The notes under the pieces are model-generated. The model did not search any database, had not been told where the DNA came from, and was given only the letters and a program-made list of their open reading frames with translations. Below, in pieces: positions 5,488-8,150 of a DNA stretch of 8,150 nucleotides. Source of the stretch: Steroidobacteraceae bacterium. GTDB lineage: Bacteria > Pseudomonadota > Gammaproteobacteria > Steroidobacterales > Steroidobacteraceae. The translations under genes and the position numbers were made by a program. The stretch is from the NCBI GenBank assembly GCA_023253235.1, contig JALRHE010000003.1, positions 1-8,150 on the forward strand. The letters run 5' to 3'. The stretch's first letter is position 1, and the number at the start of each line of letters is the position of its first letter.

Positions 5488-6213
5488 ATGGATAGTTCAT
5501 CTCGCCGCTGGGTCGGATTGTTTTCTTCGGTCGCGCTGATGACCCTGGCTGCGTGCAGCGATTTGCAGGAGTGGCGTAGTACGCAGCGCGCCGACACCAT
5601 CGAGAGCTACGAGGCTTTTCTCGAGCAATATCCAGAGAGTCAATACGCGCCGGTTGCACAACGCCGCCTCACCGATCTTATCGAGCAGCGCGATTGGCTA
5701 TCCGCTTCAGAAGCAGATACCGCTGAAGCCTACCGAAACTTCATCAATACCCACCCCAAAGGTCGCTGGGTTCGGGAGGCTCGGGTACGACTTCAAAACT
5801 TTTTATCGACGCCGGGAGTATTGGGTCCTGCGGCGATCGAACCGATCGAACCTATCGAGCCGTCGCCGCCGCCGGCGATGTTGCCTGCGGAGCCTGCGAA
5901 ACTTCCGGCCTTACCGGCAGGTCAACCGGCGGCTCAATCGGCCGCGTCGCCTTCTGCGCTGAGCCCGGTCGAACACCGTATTCAGCTAGGCGCTTTCTCC
6001 TCGCGTGACAAGGCGCTCGAGGGCTGGCGGAGTGCGCGTGAGCGATATCCTGAGCTGCAGGGCCTCGTCTCGCAGGTGGTCTCCGGTGCGGGCTCCAATG
6101 GCCCCATCCACCGCCTGCAAGCGAGTGTCGTGAGCGAGGCGCGCGCGAGAGAGATCTGTCGCGCCCTCGTGAAGTCGGGACAGCCCTGCGTTTACGTTCC
6201 GCCGGAACGCTGA
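5488..6213 (+). CDS. SPOR-domain lipoprotein with two TPR-like repeats
   Basis: The 241-residue protein starts with a lipoprotein signal peptide: positives at RR6-7, a hydrophobic core and lipobox LAAC with the lipidated cysteine at C23, followed by Ser-Asp. Two related helical repeats follow (about 34-64 and 70-100), each of the form ADT-E-Y--F---P-------A--RL, resembling short TPR/Sel1-like units that bind proteins. A Pro/Ala-rich linker (about 110-163) includes a three-fold IEP repeat and should span the periplasm. The C-terminus (about 166-239) is a SPOR domain (HRIQLGAFSSRDKALEGW ... HRLQASVVSEARAREICRALVKSGQPCVYV), a fold that binds denuded septal peptidoglycan. A role at the cell wall or septum is therefore likely. 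The ATG at 5488 is chosen over upstream frame because it yields the signal peptide and follows the hydrolase stop. It is followed by the ATPase gene after eight bases. Confidence 0.88.
   Translation: MDSSSRRWVGLFSSVALMTLAACSDLQEWRSTQRADTIESYEAFLEQYPESQYAPVAQRRLTDLIEQRDWLSASEADTAEAYRNFINTHPKGRWVREARVRLQNFLSTPGVLGPAAIEPIEPIEPSPPPAMLPAEPAKLPALPAGQPAAQSAASPSALSPVEHRIQLGAFSSRDKALEGWRSARERYPELQGLVSQVVSGAGSNGPIHRLQASVVSEARAREICRALVKSGQPCVYVPPER
5836..5862 (+). repeat. Nine-base tandem repeat coding for Ile-Glu-Pro
   Basis: Three copies of ATCGAACCG, with one or two changes, lie head to tail in the linker of the SPOR lipoprotein and encode three IEP units. The length is a multiple of three, so gain or loss of a copy would keep the frame. 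Confidence 0.75.
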
Positions 6214-6221
6214 GCGATCGC

Positions 6222-7130
6222 GTGTATCTCGGTTTCTTCCGGCTGGATGAGAACCCGTTCGCCATCACGCCGGATCCACGCTATCTCTTTCCGAGCGCGC
6301 GACATGCGGATGCGCTCGCTCACCTCGTCTATGGCGTCAGTGGTGCTGGCGGTTTCATCCAACTGACCGGGGAGGTGGGCACGGGTAAGACGACGCTCGT
6401 GCGCTCTTTGCTTGCGCGGCAATTACCCGATGTCGATGTCGCCTTGATTCTCAATCCACGCGTTACGGTCAACGAGTTTCTGCTGACGATCTGCGAGGAG
6501 CTCGGAGTGACCGTCGATACTTCGGCGCGCGACAGCGTCAAGCAGTTGATGGATGCGCTCACGGCGCGACTGCTGGCGGCCAACACGGCCGGTCGGCGTG
6601 TTGCCGTACTCATCGATGAGGCTCATTTGCTCGAGCGCGATGTGCTCGAACAAGTCCGACTGCTGACCAATCTCGAAACACCGACCCGGAAACTGCTGCA
6701 GATCATCCTGATCGGGCAACCGGAGTTGCGCGAGCTGTTGGCGCGCGAGGACTTGCGACAAGTCGCACAGCGAATCACCGGCCGCTATCACTTGGCGCCG
6801 CTCGCTGTCGATGAGTCGGCGGCCTACGTACGACATCGGCTGCGGGTTGCCGGCGCGAAAAGTGAGATTTTCACGCCGCGGGCATTACGCAGCTTGCATC
6901 GGGTCTCCGGTGGATTTCCTCGGCTCATCAACATCATCGCTGATCGCGCCATGCTGGCAGCCTATGTCGGCAATCGACACCAGATCGATGCGCGGCTCGT
7001 GCGTGCAGCTGCTGCTGAAGTTCGCGGCGATACCGACACCGATCACCGTCCCGCGCGTTGGTGGGCTGTGATCGTCTTGACCGTTTTACTCGTCATCGTT
7101 GCGAGTGCTTGGGTGTTGTTGCGTCGTTGA
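6222..7130 (+). CDS. ExeA/GspA-like AAA ATPase with C-terminal membrane anchor
   Basis: The 302-residue protein starts at a GTG, giving the family opening (M)YLGFFRLDENPFAITPDPRYLF. It has Walker A GEVGTGKT (50-57), Walker B VAVLIDEAH (127-135), the sensor-1-like IILIGQPELRE (161-171) and the C-terminal SGGFPRLIN (229-237) of the ExeA/AAA_22 group. A single hydrophobic segment (about 280-299) is followed only by two arginines. The ATPase therefore lies in the cytoplasm on a C-terminal anchor. ExeA has the same order of ATPase and membrane segment but adds a periplasmic peptidoglycan-binding domain, which is missing here; the upstream SPOR lipoprotein, eight bases away, may supply that function. 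The exosortase-linked ATPase family is an alternative, but no exopolysaccharide or PEP-CTERM gene is seen. The ATPase fold is certain; the process it serves is not. Confidence 0.9.
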   Translation: MYLGFFRLDENPFAITPDPRYLFPSARHADALAHLVYGVSGAGGFIQLTGEVGTGKTTLVRSLLARQLPDVDVALILNPRVTVNEFLLTICEELGVTVDTSARDSVKQLMDALTARLLAANTAGRRVAVLIDEAHLLERDVLEQVRLLTNLETPTRKLLQIILIGQPELRELLAREDLRQVAQRITGRYHLAPLAVDESAAYVRHRLRVAGAKSEIFTPRALRSLHRVSGGFPRLINIIADRAMLAAYVGNRHQIDARLVRAAAAEVRGDTDTDHRPARWWAVIVLTVLLVIVASAWVLLRR

Positions 7131-7133
7131 CGC

Positions 7134-7139
7134 TAGACT
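7134..7139 (+). promoter_or_regulatory. -10-like hexamer directly before the 143-residue hypothetical gene
   Basis: TAGACT ends six bases before the ATG at 7146, three bases after the ATPase stop codon. As at two other genes in the window, there is no Shine-Dalgarno sequence between. A TTGGGT at 7109-7114 would be a poor -35 with a 19-base spacer. Confidence 0.3.
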
Positions 7140-7145
7140 CACGCC

Positions 7146-7577
7146 ATGGCGGTACTAATCGAAGGGCTCTCTGTCGTCATCCGTCGCAGCGCGATCGAGG
7201 GTCGATTTCAAGGTGGTTGGGAGGCGCTGCTTGCGCAGTTGCCGCAACCGACGCTCTGTGATGATGGCGAGATTGCCCGTGTGGGCTTCACCGACTCCGA
7301 GCAGTGTCAGCAGTTCGTCATGGCGCTCATGGAAGCCGGACTCGAATACGTCGATGAGGTCAACGGCATGGCGAAAGATTTTGCCGTCGTGGATCAACGT
7401 GCCGGTATCACCACTCTTTGCGATTGGTTGGATTACGGGCATGTCACGATCGACGATGATCGTTCGATGGTGGCAGCGTGTCGGCTGCTTGAGAGTACGA
7501 GTCACGAAATCGTGACGCCGCGTGATTGGACTTACCGAGGTTCCTTGAGTGAGCGCTATGGCCCCGAGAGTGCGTGA
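7146..7577 (+). CDS. Small soluble protein of unknown function
   Basis: I do not recognise a named family for this 143-residue product. It is acidic, has no signal peptide or membrane segment, and looks like a mixed alpha/beta cytoplasmic protein. It opens with a hydrophobic strand-like stretch (VLIEGLSVVIRRSAI, 3-17), followed by GGWEALLAQLP, and contains VGFTDSEQCQQFVMALMEAGLEYV (about 46-69), which reads as a strand plus an amphipathic helix. A later AVVDQRAGITTLCDWLDYG (about 79-97) and the C-terminal TPRDWTYRGSLSERYG are rich in Trp and Gly and may be the conserved parts. I have an unverified impression that similar proteins of about this size occur as hypothetical proteins in other phyla. 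Coding potential is supported by normal composition and by tight packing: it starts 15 bases after the ATPase gene and its end overlaps the PQQ dehydrogenase start by 20 bases. Confidence 0.75.
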   Translation: MAVLIEGLSVVIRRSAIEGRFQGGWEALLAQLPQPTLCDDGEIARVGFTDSEQCQQFVMALMEAGLEYVDEVNGMAKDFAVVDQRAGITTLCDWLDYGHVTIDDDRSMVAACRLLESTSHEIVTPRDWTYRGSLSERYGPESA

Positions 7578-8150
7578 GTTGAGATCCGCTTTGGTTCGTG
7601 TGTGGGCGTTCGCGTTCTTGCTGGGCGCGCCCGTCGTGCCTGCTGCAGCGGATTGGCCCTCTTTTGGACGCGACCCCGGCGGCAGTCAGCACTCGCCACT
7701 GACCCAAATCGACCCGAAAAACGTCAAGCAACTCAAGCGAATCTGGACGCACCGCTCAGGGGATGTGATCGACGCGCCAAGCCCGAACGGCACGATCTTG
7801 CAGACGACGCCGCTACACGTGAACGACACGCTGTATTTCTGCACGCCGCTGAACCGGGTCTTTGCACTGGATCCGCGCACCGGACGTGAGCGCTGGATCT
7901 TTGATCCGCATCGCGAAGGAATCAGTGCGGCGCCAGATCGTCCGATGCGATGTCGTGGCGTCGCGTACTGGGCGGAATCGACCGAGTCGCAGACGAGCGC
8001 CTGTGCACGACGTATTTTTCGCAATGGCGATTCGGGGCGGCTATATGCGCTCGACGCCGATACGGGCAAGCGCTGCGCCAATTTTGGAAAAGCCCAAGGT
8101 CATGCAGGTTGGGTATCGCACCACGATTACGAAAATCATGGCGAAGGTAT
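7558..8150 (+). CDS. Periplasmic PQQ-dependent dehydrogenase, N-terminal 197 residues (runs off right edge)
   Basis: The frame from the ATG at 7558 is open to the window end. Residues 1-31 form a Sec-type signal peptide: arginines at 4, 6, 9 and 14, a hydrophobic core WAFAFLLGAPVV, and a likely cut after the AAA at 29-31. The mature part opens with WPSFGRDPGGSQHSPLTQI, then QLKRIWTHRSGDV, TPLHVNDTLYFCTPLNRVFALDPRTGRERWIFDP and RLYALDADTGKRCANFG. These are the first blades of the eight-bladed PQQ propeller of the glucose dehydrogenase-like quinoproteins, which oxidise sugars or alcohols in the periplasm and pass electrons to the respiratory chain. It lacks the five N-terminal membrane helices of E. 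coli Gcd, so it is a secreted type. PQQ and calcium ligands would lie beyond the window, so activity and substrate cannot be judged. The start overlaps the upstream gene by 20 bases; a GTG at 7570 is an alternative. Confidence 0.92.
   Translation, partial: MAPRVRELRSALVRVWAFAFLLGAPVVPAAADWPSFGRDPGGSQHSPLTQIDPKNVKQLKRIWTHRSGDVIDAPSPNGTILQTTPLHVNDTLYFCTPLNRVFALDPRTGRERWIFDPHREGISAAPDRPMRCRGVAYWAESTESQTSACARRIFRNGDSGRLYALDADTGKRCANFGKAQGHAGWVSHHDYENHGEG

Noticed and set aside
6222..7130. Exosortase (PEP-CTERM) system ATPase
   Set aside because: The ATPase resembles that family as well as ExeA, but no exosortase, PEP-CTERM protein or polysaccharide gene is near, and a SPOR lipoprotein is directly upstream.

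Overview
The window is GC-rich, densely coding bacterial DNA with eleven genes and almost no spacer. The gene content (a YadG/YadH exporter pair, a YheT-type hydrolase, NudC, FlhC/FlhD-like regulators, a SPOR lipoprotein next to an ExeA/DamX-like ATPase, and a periplasmic PQQ dehydrogenase) points to a gammaproteobacterium, probably an environmental, non-enteric one. This assignment is inferred from protein families only. No rRNA, tRNA, CRISPR array, insertion sequence or convincing intrinsic terminator was seen.

Left part, minus strand (1-2011). Three genes read leftwards as a probable operon: an FlhC-like regulator (2011-1397), a NudC NAD(H)/NAD-RNA pyrophosphatase (1352-447), and a TANGO2/NRDE-family protein (436 to beyond the left edge). 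The gaps are 44 and 10 bases.

Centre (2012-2126). A 115-base spacer separates the FlhC-like gene from a divergently read FlhD-like gene. It holds good ribosome binding sites for both genes, a candidate promoter for the FlhC-like gene, and three copies of the heptamer TGCATTC (two direct, one inverted).

Right part, plus strand (2127-8150). First comes the FlhD-like gene (2127-2747), whose product looks like two FlhD-type units in tandem. Then follow an ABC exporter (ATPase 2793-3716, permease 3713-4495, joined by an ATGA overlap), a YheT-like alpha/beta hydrolase (4500-5477), a SPOR-domain lipoprotein (5488-6213), a membrane-anchored ExeA-like ATPase (6222-7130), a conserved-looking small protein of unknown function (7146-7577), and the start of a secreted PQQ-dependent dehydrogenase (7558 to beyond the right edge).

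The most interesting item is the split, head-to-head FlhC-like/FlhD-like pair. Canonical flhDC is one operon coding for a FlhD4C2 activator. Here the two genes diverge, the FlhD partner appears to carry two FlhD units in one chain, the FlhC partner heads an operon with an RNA-decapping/NAD enzyme, and no flagellar gene is in view. The second item is the SPOR lipoprotein/ATPase pair, which looks like a split version of systems that elsewhere join an AAA ATPase to a peptidoglycan-binding domain in one chain.
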